The notes under the pieces: generated by a model
What the model was told of the DNA's origin: nothing
The model's database searches: none
The model's input: the letters and a program-made list of their open reading frames with translations, nothing else
Shown: piece by piece, positions 1 through 7,233 of the stretch
Layout of the letters: each line of letters starts with the position of its first letter
How positions within the stretch are numbered: the stretch's first letter is position 1
Translations under genes and position numbers: made by a program
Assembly: GCA_900768045.1 (NCBI GenBank)
Contig: CAAGBL010000006.1
Coordinates: 1-37,397 of the forward strand
DNA length: 37,397 bases
Reading direction: 5' to 3'
Source of the DNA: an uncultured Alistipes sp.
GTDB taxonomy: Bacteria; Bacteroidota; Bacteroidia; Bacteroidales; Rikenellaceae

Positions 1-1010
1 ACAGGCGTTATAGCCCCCGTACGACCTACTTGAAAGTCTACGCTAAGCAGCTTTGTGAGTGCTCGCTCAGCCTGAAACTTATAGGCCACAGCCCATCGTG
101 GCGCCTTTGCCGTAGAGCCCAACTGGCGCTGATGCGAATAGCTATTAACCTTTATAACTACGCCATCGGTAGCATAGGGTAGGTTTTTACGTTCGACATC
201 CCAATATGCGATAAACTTCTCAATCTCCTCACGTGAGCGACATACTGCCGTGTGGTCAGAGATTTTAAAGCCCCAGCGACGTGCCGCCTCAAGATTTTCA
301 ACATGCGTTGCAAATGGGAGGTTATCGCCAGCAAGCTGATAGAGCGTACAATCAAGGCCTCTGCGTGCTACAATCTGCGAAGATTGCTGCTTTAATGTTC
401 CAGCAGCAGCATTACGAGGATTTGCCAAGAGTGGTTCGCCCTGAGCCTCACGCTCACGGTTTAGTTTATCAAACGAGGCGTATGGCATGATAATCTCGCC
501 ACGAATCTCAAACAGAGCAGGGTAGTCCTCGCCACGTAGGCGCAATGGCACCGAGCCGATAGTGCGCACATTGTTTGTCACGTCGTCGCCACGCTGACCA
601 TCGCCACGAGTCACAGCACGGCTCAATACTCCATCTTCGTATGTAAGCGATATTGCCGTACCGTCAAACTTTAGCTCACAGACAAACTCCACCTCGCCAA
701 GCTCACGAACGATGCGCTCAACCCACTCGCCAAGCTCCTCCGAAGAGTAGGTATTCGACAACGACTGCATGGCAAAACGGTGCTCCACACTCTCAAAAAC
801 GGAGGTAAGATCACTGCCAACACGCTTTGTTGGGGAGTTGGCATCTGCCAACTCTGGATACTTAGCCTCGAGCTCCTGCAACTCACGCAACAGTGCATCA
901 AACTCGAAATCAGATATTTCTGGCGAGTTCTCAACGTAATATTTATGGCTATGGTAGTCGAGCAGCTCAGTGAGTTTCGACATACGCAACTTATCCTCTT
1001 CTCGGCTCAT
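1..1010 (-). CDS. ligA: NAD-dependent DNA ligase LigA, N-terminal part (3' end outside window)
   Basis: Seals nicks between Okazaki fragments and in repair, using NAD+ to form a ligase-AMP intermediate. Translating the minus strand from the ATG at 1008-1010 gives an uninterrupted frame running off the left edge (336 codons). The NAD-binding Ia domain is seen at the start (HSHKYYVENSPEISDFEFDAL, then SPTKRVGSD). The adenylation motif CELKFDGTA follows, with the AMP-accepting lysine at residue 114, almost exactly where E. coli LigA has it (115). Further nucleotidyltransferase motifs follow, such as TRGDGQRGDDVT, FEIRGEI and NPRNAAAGTLKQ. The zinc finger, HhH and BRCT regions lie outside the window. 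It diverges from the gene at 1151 across an AT-rich gap of 140 bases. Identification is secure; only completeness is unknown. Confidence 0.97.
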   Translation of the reverse strand, partial: MSREEDKLRMSKLTELLDYHSHKYYVENSPEISDFEFDALLRELQELEAKYPELADANSPTKRVGSDLTSVFESVEHRFAMQSLSNTYSSEELGEWVERIVRELGEVEFVCELKFDGTAISLTYEDGVLSRAVTRGDGQRGDDVTNNVRTIGSVPLRLRGEDYPALFEIRGEIIMPYASFDKLNREREAQGEPLLANPRNAAAGTLKQQSSQIVARRGLDCTLYQLAGDNLPFATHVENLEAARRWGFKISDHTAVCRSREEIEKFIAYWDVERKNLPYATDGVVIKVNSYSHQRQLGSTAKAPRWAVAYKFQAERALTKLLSVDFQVGRTGAITP

Positions 1011-1103
1011 CGTTATTACTATATATAATATGTCGTAAAGTTAAGCAATTTGTTTGAATTAACGAATAAAAAATGAAAAATTAAAAAAAATATTACGTAA
1101 TGC

Positions 1104-1133
1104 TTGCACATTATTAAATTGTAATTACATTTG
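1104..1133 (+). promoter_or_regulatory. Bacteroidetes-type promoter for the gene at 1151
   Basis: A TTG at 1104-1106 and TACATTTG at 1126-1133 are separated by 19 bases, matching the Bacteroidetes sigma-ABfr consensus (TTG, N19-21, TAnnTTTG). The predicted transcript starts near 1140, leaving a leader of only about 10 bases before the ATG at 1151. Confidence 0.75.
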
Positions 1134-1150
1134 CGGAAAATTTCAGAAAT

Positions 1151-1462
1151 ATGGCTACCGCAAATACGAAGAGACGACTTGTAACAAGCATTCACAACCT
1201 CACTCCAGAGCAGTTGGCTGAGGTTAAAGTTCTATATCCACTTGGTTTCAACGAGGTCATGCAGCGCATCGACAAGCCAGATGGAACATTTTTCTATGTA
1301 GTGCCCTACGAGACTGAAGATACATACTATCTTCTTAAGATTGATGTTAAGGTTGACAATGGACAGGAGGACGACAACGACGGCTACTACGATGACGACG
1401 ATTTGAAGGGCGCAGATGAGCTTGCTGATGCAGCAGACGAGCCTTCAGACGACGATTTTTAA
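1151..1462 (+). CDS. Small conserved Bacteroidetes protein with acidic tail
   Basis: A 103-residue protein of unknown function, probably cytoplasmic. Residues about 1-75 form a compact conserved region beginning with a basic stretch (TKRRLVTSIHNLTPEQ) and including PDGTFFYVVPYETEDTYYL. The last 30 residues are almost entirely Asp, Glu, Gly and Ala, a highly acidic disordered tail. Proteins of this layout are, to my knowledge, widespread in Bacteroidales as uncharacterised short proteins. The strong promoter and terminator immediately around it make it a single-gene transcript, which argues for a real and well-expressed gene. No enzyme motif is recognisable. Confidence 0.85.
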   Translation: MATANTKRRLVTSIHNLTPEQLAEVKVLYPLGFNEVMQRIDKPDGTFFYVVPYETEDTYYLLKIDVKVDNGQEDDNDGYYDDDDLKGADELADAADEPSDDDF

Positions 1463-1481
1463 TTAATCAAACAGATGTTAT

Positions 1482-1516
1482 GAGGTGTTACCCAAACGGG
1501 CAACACCTCTTTTTTT
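1482..1516 (+). terminator. Rho-independent terminator
   Basis: An 8-base-pair outer stem GAGGTGTT/AACACCTC encloses CCC/GGG with an AAAC loop, followed by seven T. It lies 20 bases after the stop of the small acidic protein. Confidence 0.9.
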
Positions 1517-1570
1517 GTGAGTATGGAATGGTTTATGTTGTTTGCTATGCGAATTAAACAACTTAAAACA

Positions 1571-2641
1571 ATGATTACAAGAATGAGAAAATTACTTTTA
1601 GGCGTTGCAGCAATAGCTGGCGGCATTGGCCATTCCGTTGCCTGTACAGGCATATCACTCACAGCCGCCGATGGCAGCTACATTCAGGCACGAACCATCG
1701 AGTGGGCAAAGGGAGAGCTGAAGAGCGAATATGTGATTATCCCTCGAGGCGAACAACTACAATCATACACCCCCTCGGGACTCAATGGACTAAAATTCTC
1801 TGCCCGCTACGGAGTGGTTGGCCTTGCAGTTGTCGAGAAGGAGTTTATTGCTGAGGGCATCAACGAAGCGGGACTATCTGCAGGTCTTTTCTTCTTTCCT
1901 CGCTATGGCAGCTACACACCTTACGACATCGCTAAAAACGCCACAACATTGGCCGATCTACAAGTTGTGCAATGGATTCTTACTCAGTTTGCAACAATTG
2001 ACGAACTAAAGCAAAACATAAGCAACGTAAACATCGTTGGTCTTGAAGACAACTCAGTTGTTCACTGGCGTATTGGCGAGCCAAATGGCCACCAAGTAGT
2101 TATGGAGATTGTGGGTGGTAAAGTGTCGTTTTTTGAGAATACAGTAGGTGTATTGACAAACGCCCCAGGCTTTGAGTGGCACCTCGCCAACCTCAATAAT
2201 TATGTCAACCTACGACCAGGTAGCGCCGCCAACTACAATCTCGGCAAGGAGCTATTGCAACCTATTGGCGGAAGCTCGGCAATGCTCGGCCTTCCAGGCG
2301 ACTTTACACCGCCGTCACGCTTTATTCGTGCCGCTTTCTTCCGCAACACAGCACCACAGCGCAAAGATGGCAACGACACCGTGCTTCAGGCTTTCCACAT
2401 TCTCAACAACTTCGATGTTCCGATAGCTATTGAGAATCCAGACGAGAAGTCTCTCCCCAGCGCAACACAGTGGACATCGGCCATAGATCTTAGCGCACGC
2501 AAGGTATATTATAAGACTGCATACAACAATTCGATACGAGTCATCGACCTACGACAAATAGATTTTACGAAGGTTAAATATCAGTCACACCTATTAGACA
2601 ACGTTGCTCAGCAACCAATACAAGCAGTGAGCATTAAGTAG
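1571..2641 (+). CDS. Exported choloylglycine hydrolase-family enzyme (bile salt hydrolase / penicillin V acylase-like)
   Basis: An Ntn-hydrolase of 356 residues likely to cleave an amide bond in conjugated bile acids or other N-acyl compounds in the periplasm. A hydrophobic signal peptide ends SVA just before Cys25, so signal peptidase cleavage would itself expose the nucleophilic N-terminal cysteine. Counting from that cysteine, the family residues fall where expected: Arg41 in ARTIEW (R18 of bile salt hydrolases), Asn197 in VLTNAPGFEWHL (N175) and Arg250 in LPGDFTPPSRFIRAAF (R228). The position of Asp21 is a glutamate (Glu44). The frame is open from 1517, but that start sits against the preceding terminator and would bury the signal peptide; ATG 1571 (or 1583) is preferred. 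Substrate cannot be decided from sequence: bile salts, penicillin V or acyl-homoserine lactones are all possible. Confidence 0.9.
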   Translation: MITRMRKLLLGVAAIAGGIGHSVACTGISLTAADGSYIQARTIEWAKGELKSEYVIIPRGEQLQSYTPSGLNGLKFSARYGVVGLAVVEKEFIAEGINEAGLSAGLFFFPRYGSYTPYDIAKNATTLADLQVVQWILTQFATIDELKQNISNVNIVGLEDNSVVHWRIGEPNGHQVVMEIVGGKVSFFENTVGVLTNAPGFEWHLANLNNYVNLRPGSAANYNLGKELLQPIGGSSAMLGLPGDFTPPSRFIRAAFFRNTAPQRKDGNDTVLQAFHILNNFDVPIAIENPDEKSLPSATQWTSAIDLSARKVYYKTAYNNSIRVIDLRQIDFTKVKYQSHLLDNVAQQPIQAVSIK

Positions 2642-2666
2642 GTCAACTAAACAAAAACTTTATATG

Positions 2667-2704
2667 GAGGTGTTCAGCCAAATTGGTTGCAACACCTCTT
2701 TTTT
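2667..2704 (+). terminator. Rho-independent terminator after the choloylglycine hydrolase-like gene
   Basis: The outer stem GAGGTGTT (2667-2674) pairs with AACACCTC (2691-2698). Inner pairs CAGCC/GGTTG and a T6 tract follow the usual form. The outer arms are identical to those of the terminator at 1482. Confidence 0.9.
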
Positions 2705-2713
2705 CTCTATTAT

Positions 2714-2744
2714 GTTTCGCATTGAATAAAAATTACTATCTTTG
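2714..2744 (+). promoter_or_regulatory. Possible promoter reading toward the CI-like regulator
   Basis: TATCTTTG at 2737-2744 is a good -7 element. Upstream only TTTC is found at about the right distance, so the -33 half is weak. A transcript from here would run antisense through tRNA-Arg before reaching the gene at 2961. Confidence 0.3.
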
Positions 2745-2772
2745 TGTGGCTTTGGAGCTGATATGATAGAAT

Positions 2773-2796
2773 AAAAAAAGAGCGATATAATCGCTC
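2773..2796 (-). terminator. Terminator of tRNA-Arg
   Basis: On the minus strand a 7-base-pair stem GAGCGAT/ATCGCTC with a 3-base loop (2780-2796) is followed by T7 (2773-2779), directly downstream of the tRNA. Confidence 0.85.
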
Positions 2797-2801
2797 AAGA
2801 G

Positions 2802-2873
2802 TGACTCCGAAAGGATTCGAACCTTCATCGTAAGAACCGGAATCTTAAATTCTATCCATTGAACTACGGAGCC
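2802..2873 (-). tRNA. tRNA-Arg (anticodon CCG)
   Basis: The minus strand folds as a full cloverleaf. The acceptor is GGCTCCG with CGGAGTC (one G-T pair) and discriminator A; the D stem is GTTC/GAAT. The anticodon stem is TAAGA/TCTTA with loop TTCCGGT, and the T arm is GAAGG-TTCGAAT-CCTTT. The anticodon CCG (2838-2840) reads CGG arginine codons. No CCA is encoded. The transcript has its own terminator, and a TATCTTTG element lies seven bases upstream of the mature 5' end. Confidence 0.96.
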
Positions 2874-2879
2874 ATGGCA

Positions 2880-2887
2880 CAAAGATA
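2880..2887 (-). promoter_or_regulatory. -7 element of the tRNA-Arg promoter
   Basis: TATCTTTG on the minus strand ends seven bases before the first base of the mature tRNA, so transcription would begin almost at the tRNA itself. No clear TTG is found at the -33 distance. Confidence 0.5.
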
Positions 2888-2960
2888 GCAGTTTTTTTGT
2901 CATTAACCGAGTTAACAAGAGAAAAAATAGGATAAGTCTTGACATATAATTAGACCTCTG

Positions 2961-3575
2961 ATGGCAAAAACAAAGCAATACTGGCATAGACTTATCGACG
3001 TTATTGAGTGGCTCGACACCACCCCCAATCACTTTGCGATAGATACAGGCATGATGCGTGCCGAGAATATCTATCACATAAAGAACTTGGAGCACGGCAT
3101 ATCTACAGAGTTTGCCAATAGGGTAGTCAACCACTTTCCAGAGATCAACCTAACATGGTTACTCACGGGCGTAGGTAATATGCTTGCCGCAGAGGCAAAC
3201 ATGGGTATAAACATACCATACTACAACGAAGATATTATTGAGATACTACCAACGATAGAGGAGGCAAAAGTTTCAGGGTATGCCAATCTACCATTTACAA
3301 GCAAATGCGACATTATCGCTCGCACAACAAAATTGGATAGAAACGAGATTGAGCACTCCGTACAACTTTTTCTACGCTACGTAGACATCTCACAAATCGA
3401 GAGTAATAAAGAGTATATACTCAAGACACACAGACAAGTAATTTGGTGCAACGTATTATCTACTAACGACAACAACCTGCAAATTATAAATAACAAGAAC
3501 AACAAGCATCAAGAACTGGATAGCTACGATATAACGCAAGCATGGCTTGTAACTGCTAAATTAGAGATAAATTAG
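2961..3575 (+). CDS. CI/XRE-like helix-turn-helix regulator with degenerate S24-like C-terminus
   Basis: A 204-residue DNA-binding protein. Residues about 8-70 match the Bacteroidetes CI-like helix-turn-helix pattern: RLIDVIEWLDTTPNHFA, then NIYHIKNLEHGIS, closing with the hallmark FPEINLTWLLTGVGNML. The rest resembles the S24/LexA-type dimerisation domain of such repressors (NIPYYNED, YANLPF, CDIIAR). The catalytic G-x-S-M serine motif and the partner lysine are not visible, so self-cleavage is unlikely. It precedes lgt by 19 bases and is probably co-transcribed with it. Whether it regulates this operon or is a prophage-derived remnant next to the tRNA cannot be told. Confidence 0.75.
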   Translation: MAKTKQYWHRLIDVIEWLDTTPNHFAIDTGMMRAENIYHIKNLEHGISTEFANRVVNHFPEINLTWLLTGVGNMLAAEANMGINIPYYNEDIIEILPTIEEAKVSGYANLPFTSKCDIIARTTKLDRNEIEHSVQLFLRYVDISQIESNKEYILKTHRQVIWCNVLSTNDNNLQIINNKNNKHQELDSYDITQAWLVTAKLEIN

Positions 3576-3594
3576 AACTACTTAAAATAGATAA

Positions 3595-4527
3595 ATGATG
3601 AATATTCTATCAATAGACTGGACTTGGGATCCGACCCTTATAATGCTTGGCGACTTGGACATTCGCTGGTATGGTCTTATGTGGGCTATCGCCATACTTG
3701 CTGCCGAGCGTATTTGCTCAATGACCTTTAAGCACGAAGGACTACCTCCACGTACCCTCGAGTCAGCCTTTCTTTGGGTTGTCTTGGGCACATTCATTGG
3801 CGCACGTGTAGGTCACTGTCTATTCTACGAGCCAGAGACCTATCTCCCTGAGCCTTGGCGCATTATCACAGATATTCGTGATGGCGGCATGGCCAGTCAT
3901 GGTGCCACAATCGGTATTATCATCGGTATCATAGGCTTCGTTCGTCGCAACCATCTACCATTCATCTGGGGTCTCGACCGCATCGCCATAGTAGCTCCGC
4001 TCAGTGGTGCAATAATACGTTTTGGCAACCTCTTCAACCATGAGATTGTAGGCTACCCAACAGACGTTGCTTGGGGCTTTAAGTTTGTGCGCCACGATGC
4101 CTACCGAGCATGGATTGAGTATAATGGCGATGTGCCAGCCGAAATAATAGCAGACATCCCCGCACGACACCCTGCACAGCTCTACGAGGCATTGTGTTAC
4201 TTGATAACATTTGCCATTCTCATACTTCTCTATTATCGCAAAGATGCAGGCCGTCGTCGTCCAGGCCTATTGTTTGGTATAGCTATGATTGGCATATTCC
4301 TCACTCGCTTCTTTATCGAGTTCCTCAAGGAGCGCCAGGTAGACTTTGAGCAGGGTATGTCACTCGACATGGGACAGCTACTTAGCATTCCATTTATTGT
4401 TTTAGGTATAGCATTTATCATCTATGCGTTGAAACGCCCAGCAGTCACAGATATTAATGCTGTTGTTAACCACGCAAACAAGATGTACGCAAAAGAGGAT
4501 AAGAGAAATGGTAAACGAGGTAAATAA
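3595..4527 (+). CDS. lgt: Prolipoprotein diacylglyceryl transferase
   Basis: Transfers a diacylglyceryl group from phosphatidylglycerol to the lipobox cysteine of prolipoproteins in the inner membrane. The 310-residue product has about seven membrane segments. It carries the Lgt signature GAIIRFGNLFNHEIVG at 138-153 with the essential Arg142 (E. coli Arg143), and His102 in GGMASHGATIG (E. coli His103). Two adjacent ATGs (3595, 3598) are possible starts. The 3' end overlaps the next gene by 20 bases. Function fits the context, since this window alone encodes at least five lipoproteins that would need it. Confidence 0.97.
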   Translation: MMNILSIDWTWDPTLIMLGDLDIRWYGLMWAIAILAAERICSMTFKHEGLPPRTLESAFLWVVLGTFIGARVGHCLFYEPETYLPEPWRIITDIRDGGMASHGATIGIIIGIIGFVRRNHLPFIWGLDRIAIVAPLSGAIIRFGNLFNHEIVGYPTDVAWGFKFVRHDAYRAWIEYNGDVPAEIIADIPARHPAQLYEALCYLITFAILILLYYRKDAGRRRPGLLFGIAMIGIFLTRFFIEFLKERQVDFEQGMSLDMGQLLSIPFIVLGIAFIIYALKRPAVTDINAVVNHANKMYAKEDKRNGKRGK

Positions 4528-5464
4528 GATAATATTCAACACATTAGTTGAACAAGGGGCTATCTATATCCCCAATCTTGGCACGCTAAGCATACACTCT
4601 ACACCATCACACAAGCGAGGCAATAGGGTAGTACCACCCACGCACTCTGTCGCTTACACCACAGAGTGTAAAGCGACATCGCTAAGCAACGTGATAATGA
4701 CCATTGCCAATATCGACGAGACAAGCGCCGACGACATTGTTGCTCGCTGGCATAAGAAGCTAAGCAAAGATGGTAGGGTAGCTATCGATGGTGTTGGCAC
4801 CATCGCAAACGGAGCCTTCACGCCCAATAGTGAGCTTATCGCCAAGCTCAACATACATAACGAGCCAATATACCTTAACGGCAAGATTGGAAGTAGCAGA
4901 AAATGGTGGCTCATACCATTAATCGTGTTGTCATTGGTGGCTTTGGGCTTGAACCTATATCTACTCTTTAGCCGTGATAAGATTGAGCCCATTGCGCCCG
5001 TCGCTAACACATCAACCGAAAGTTTAGTTACAGAGAATACAACCGCAGAAAATCATCAAATTAGCAACGATACAATTACCACAGATTCAAGCACTCAAGA
5101 GACTAATACTCAAGAGGAGGAGATGGCAAATATTGAAGCAATAAATACTGAGCCTGCACCCGAGTTTACAGAGCAGAAGGTAGAGCAGAAGGTAGAGCAG
5201 ACAGAGGCTAAAATTACTGATTGGCGAGAGCACGACATGCGCCATTATGTTATCTTCGGTAGCTACTCGACAATGGCAAACGCCAATACTGCAATCAAGA
5301 AGATTGAGCGCAACAACCCTGCGGCTCAATGTAAGGTTATACGCATTGGCACAATGTTTGGCATTGCCGTATTTGGCAGTGACAACCACGACGAATGCAA
5401 CGCATTTAAGCGTAACAACAGAACAGTTTATAAAGATGCCTGGATACACACTCTTAAGAGATAA
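4508..5464 (+). CDS. HU-domain and SPOR-domain membrane protein
   Basis: A 318-residue single-pass inner-membrane protein. The first ~120 residues resemble the HU-like fold found in Bacteroidetes HU-SPOR proteins (NKIIFNTLVEQGAIYIPNLG, later VAIDGVGTIANGAF). A transmembrane helix follows at about 133-154, then a low-complexity acidic linker with a repeated EQKVEQKVEQ. A SPOR domain at about 241-316 (HYVIFGSYSTMANANTAIKK, ending YKDAWIHTLKR) should bind denuded septal peptidoglycan. This start is chosen because the upstream in-frame ATG at 4457 lies deep inside lgt, while 4508 has GAGG ten bases upstream and begins at the conserved domain. The 20-base overlap suggests translational coupling with lgt. 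The exact role is unknown; an envelope or division function is inferred. Confidence 0.85.
   Translation: MVNEVNKIIFNTLVEQGAIYIPNLGTLSIHSTPSHKRGNRVVPPTHSVAYTTECKATSLSNVIMTIANIDETSADDIVARWHKKLSKDGRVAIDGVGTIANGAFTPNSELIAKLNIHNEPIYLNGKIGSSRKWWLIPLIVLSLVALGLNLYLLFSRDKIEPIAPVANTSTESLVTENTTAENHQISNDTITTDSSTQETNTQEEEMANIEAINTEPAPEFTEQKVEQKVEQTEAKITDWREHDMRHYVIFGSYSTMANANTAIKKIERNNPAAQCKVIRIGTMFGIAVFGSDNHDECNAFKRNNRTVYKDAWIHTLKR
5171..5200 (+). repeat. 12-base in-frame direct repeat in the HU-SPOR linker
   Basis: GAGCAGAAGGTA occurs twice in tandem plus a partial third copy, encoding EQKVEQKVEQ in the disordered linker. Confidence 0.8.
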
Positions 5465-5475
5465 TTTAAGTTAAT

Positions 5476-5976
5476 ATGTGCATTGCTCGAGGACTCATAA
5501 AGCTTATCGATAGATTCTACGTTAAGCCTATAGACAGATTCTGTTCAAGACAATTTTTCAGATATGGCGTGTGTGGCGCAAGCAACATGACGCTCGATGC
5601 AATATGGTACTTTGTTATTTACCACTATATTGTTGATGCACAATATATCAATGCGGGATTATTTACTATTTCTCCGCACATTATGTCGTTAATAATCGTC
5701 TTTCCTATAACATTCTTCACAGGCTTTCTTCTCAACCGCTATGTAGCATTCCAAGCTACAGAGCAACCTGGAGGCAAGCAACTTAAACGCTATGCAATTA
5801 GTGTTGTAGGCTCGATAATTATCAATTACGTCTGCATGAAGCTCTTTGTTGAGTATCTCAACATTTGGCCCACGCCGTCAAAACTTCTCACAACAATCGT
5901 ATCCATCATATATAGCTTTCTCGCAGCAAAATATTTCACTTTCCGCAAGCAGAAGCAACAGCCCGAGCAGGCATAA
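5476..5976 (+). CDS. GtrA-like membrane protein
   Basis: A 166-residue integral membrane protein with four predicted helices, matching the GtrA family. Family features include the opening FFRYGVCGASNMTLDAIWYF, the central FLLNRYVAF and the closing helix with SFLAAKYFTFR. GtrA-type proteins are thought to move or support movement of polyprenyl-phosphate-linked sugars across the membrane for surface glycan or wall modification; the specific substrate here is unknown. It starts 11 bases after the HU-SPOR gene and is probably the last gene of the lgt operon. No glycosyltransferase partner is adjacent. Confidence 0.85.
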   Translation: MCIARGLIKLIDRFYVKPIDRFCSRQFFRYGVCGASNMTLDAIWYFVIYHYIVDAQYINAGLFTISPHIMSLIIVFPITFFTGFLLNRYVAFQATEQPGGKQLKRYAISVVGSIIINYVCMKLFVEYLNIWPTPSKLLTTIVSIIYSFLAAKYFTFRKQKQQPEQA

Positions 5977-5988
5977 TTCTACAGCCTT

Positions 5989-6026
5989 AGTATAACAGAT
6001 GTAGCTCAGCATGCATCTGTTATACT
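5989..6026 (+). terminator. Long perfect hairpin after the lgt operon
   Basis: AGTATAACAGATG (5989-6001) pairs perfectly with 6014-6026 over 13 bases around a 12-base loop. It stands 13 bases after the gtrA-like stop, the position of a terminator, but only TTTAT follows rather than a true T tract. Apart from this hairpin and the elements at 6201-6243, I see nothing in the 314 bases between the gtrA-like gene and nusB. Confidence 0.55.
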
Positions 6027-6200
6027 TTATAGGAACATAGCATATTTTCTCGACATAGGCACAATAGCACAACATTACTACTCATCATCTCCTTGTCATC
6101 ACATCAAGCTACCCTCTTCCTGATTTAACATAATGTAAATATTACGACATACACTGCAAGTAAACAATAGATACTCTAATTTTATTTATTCGAGTAAATT

Positions 6201-6221
6201 AATAGAGAAATATTCTCTATT
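6201..6221. promoter_or_regulatory. Perfect inverted repeat at the -33 position of the nusB promoter
   Basis: AATAGAGAA and TTCTCTATT flank a 3-base spacer. The right arm occupies the place where a TTG -33 element would be expected for the -7 box at 6236, suggesting an operator or activator site. Confidence 0.5.
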
Positions 6222-6235
6222 CCATTTTTTATTAC

Positions 6236-6243
6236 TATCTTTG
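6236..6243 (+). promoter_or_regulatory. -7 element of the nusB operon
   Basis: TATCTTTG, in the context CTATCTTTGCGG, fits the Bacteroidetes -7 consensus. No TTG is found 19-21 bases upstream. The predicted start near 6250 excludes the upstream in-frame ATG at 6246 as the translation start. Confidence 0.6.
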
Positions 6244-6290
6244 CGGTGCATTTAGCAAAAGAGTTCAAACTATTTGATACAGTTCATATC

Positions 6291-7226
6291 ATGTTGAGTA
6301 GAAGATTGCTCCGCATTAAGGTCGCTAAGAACCTTTACGCACATCTTAAGTCAGGCTCTACGAACCTTATGGTCTCGGAGAAGAACCTCATCGCATCAAT
6401 CGACAAAGCATACGACCTCTATCTTCAGATGATGTCACTCATCGTTGATGTTGCTCGTTACGCCGAGAATCGCATCGAAATCGCTAAACAGAAAAAATTG
6501 CCTACATACGAGGATTTGAATCCAAACCGTCGTTTTGTAGATAACGCAGTTATTAACCTTCTCACTAATGCCGAGAGCGTTTCTGACGCCATTGCAACAC
6601 GCAAGCTATCGTGGAGTCACTATCCCGACACTGTGAAGGAGATCTACAACCGTATGATTGAGAGCGACTACTACAAGTCATACATGAGTGCTTCAATTTG
6701 CACATTTACAGACGATAAGAAGTTCGTTGAGGCATTCTACACATCGCTCGAGGAGGACGAGGCATTAGCCAATACCCTTGATGAAATTTCACTCCTTTGG
6801 AATGATGATTTGAGCTTTGCTCTATACATGGTAATTCGCACTGTATCAAGCATTAAGCAGAGTCACACAGACATCAAGCTATTGCCTAAGTTTAAGAGCG
6901 AGGAGGATCTCGACTTCGCATGCACATTATTCCGCAAGTCGTTGGTGCAGTACGAGGATAATCAGGACATTGTAGACAAATATACAAGCAACTGGGACGT
7001 TGAGCGTATTGCATTTATGGATAACCTCATCATCTCGATTGCCATTGCCGAGCTTACAAACTTCGACAGCATTCCTGTTAAGGTTACGCTCGACGAGTGG
7101 ATCGACATTGCTAAGTACTACTCATCGCCCACAAGTAGCAACTTCGTAAACGGAGTTCTCGACAAGATTGTTGCCGAGCTTACCGAGAGTGGCCGCATTA
7201 AGAAGAGCGGTCGAGGATTGCTATAA
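6291..7226 (+). CDS. nusB: Transcription antitermination factor NusB, long Bacteroidetes form
   Basis: NusB binds boxA RNA with NusE (S10) and promotes antitermination, mainly on rRNA operons. The 311-residue product begins MLSRRLLRIKVAKNLYAHL, the usual opening of the long Bacteroidetes NusB, which carries an N-terminal extension of about 150 residues. The canonical all-helical NusB domain is in the C-terminal half, with NWDVERIAFMDNLIISIAIA and ending SSNFVNGVLDKIVAEL. The frame is open from 6246, but the -7 element directly before that codon puts it upstream of transcription, so ATG 6291 is chosen. The DUF1573 lipoprotein gene follows after 7 bases and yajC after it, a recurrent gene order in Bacteroidales. 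Confidence 0.93.
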   Translation: MLSRRLLRIKVAKNLYAHLKSGSTNLMVSEKNLIASIDKAYDLYLQMMSLIVDVARYAENRIEIAKQKKLPTYEDLNPNRRFVDNAVINLLTNAESVSDAIATRKLSWSHYPDTVKEIYNRMIESDYYKSYMSASICTFTDDKKFVEAFYTSLEEDEALANTLDEISLLWNDDLSFALYMVIRTVSSIKQSHTDIKLLPKFKSEEDLDFACTLFRKSLVQYEDNQDIVDKYTSNWDVERIAFMDNLIISIAIAELTNFDSIPVKVTLDEWIDIAKYYSSPTSSNFVNGVLDKIVAELTESGRIKKSGRGLL

Positions 7227-7233
7227 TTTAGGT

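Noticed and set aside
1517..1570. Upstream in-frame start for the choloylglycine hydrolase-like gene
   Set aside because: It lies directly at the end of the preceding terminator and would place charged residues ahead of the signal peptide.
2736..3134. 132-codon minus-strand ORF over tRNA-Arg
   Set aside because: It runs through the tRNA gene and antisense to the CI-like regulator, with no similarity to a protein family.
6002..6010. TAGCTCAGC in the hairpin loop, like a tRNA D-arm
   Set aside because: No acceptor, anticodon or T arm can be built around it.
6246..6290. Upstream in-frame start for nusB
   Set aside because: It is 3 bases after the -7 box, so it would not be in the transcript.
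7168..7233. TTG start giving a longer DUF1573 protein
   Set aside because: It would overlap nusB by 59 bases and hide the lipoprotein signal peptide.
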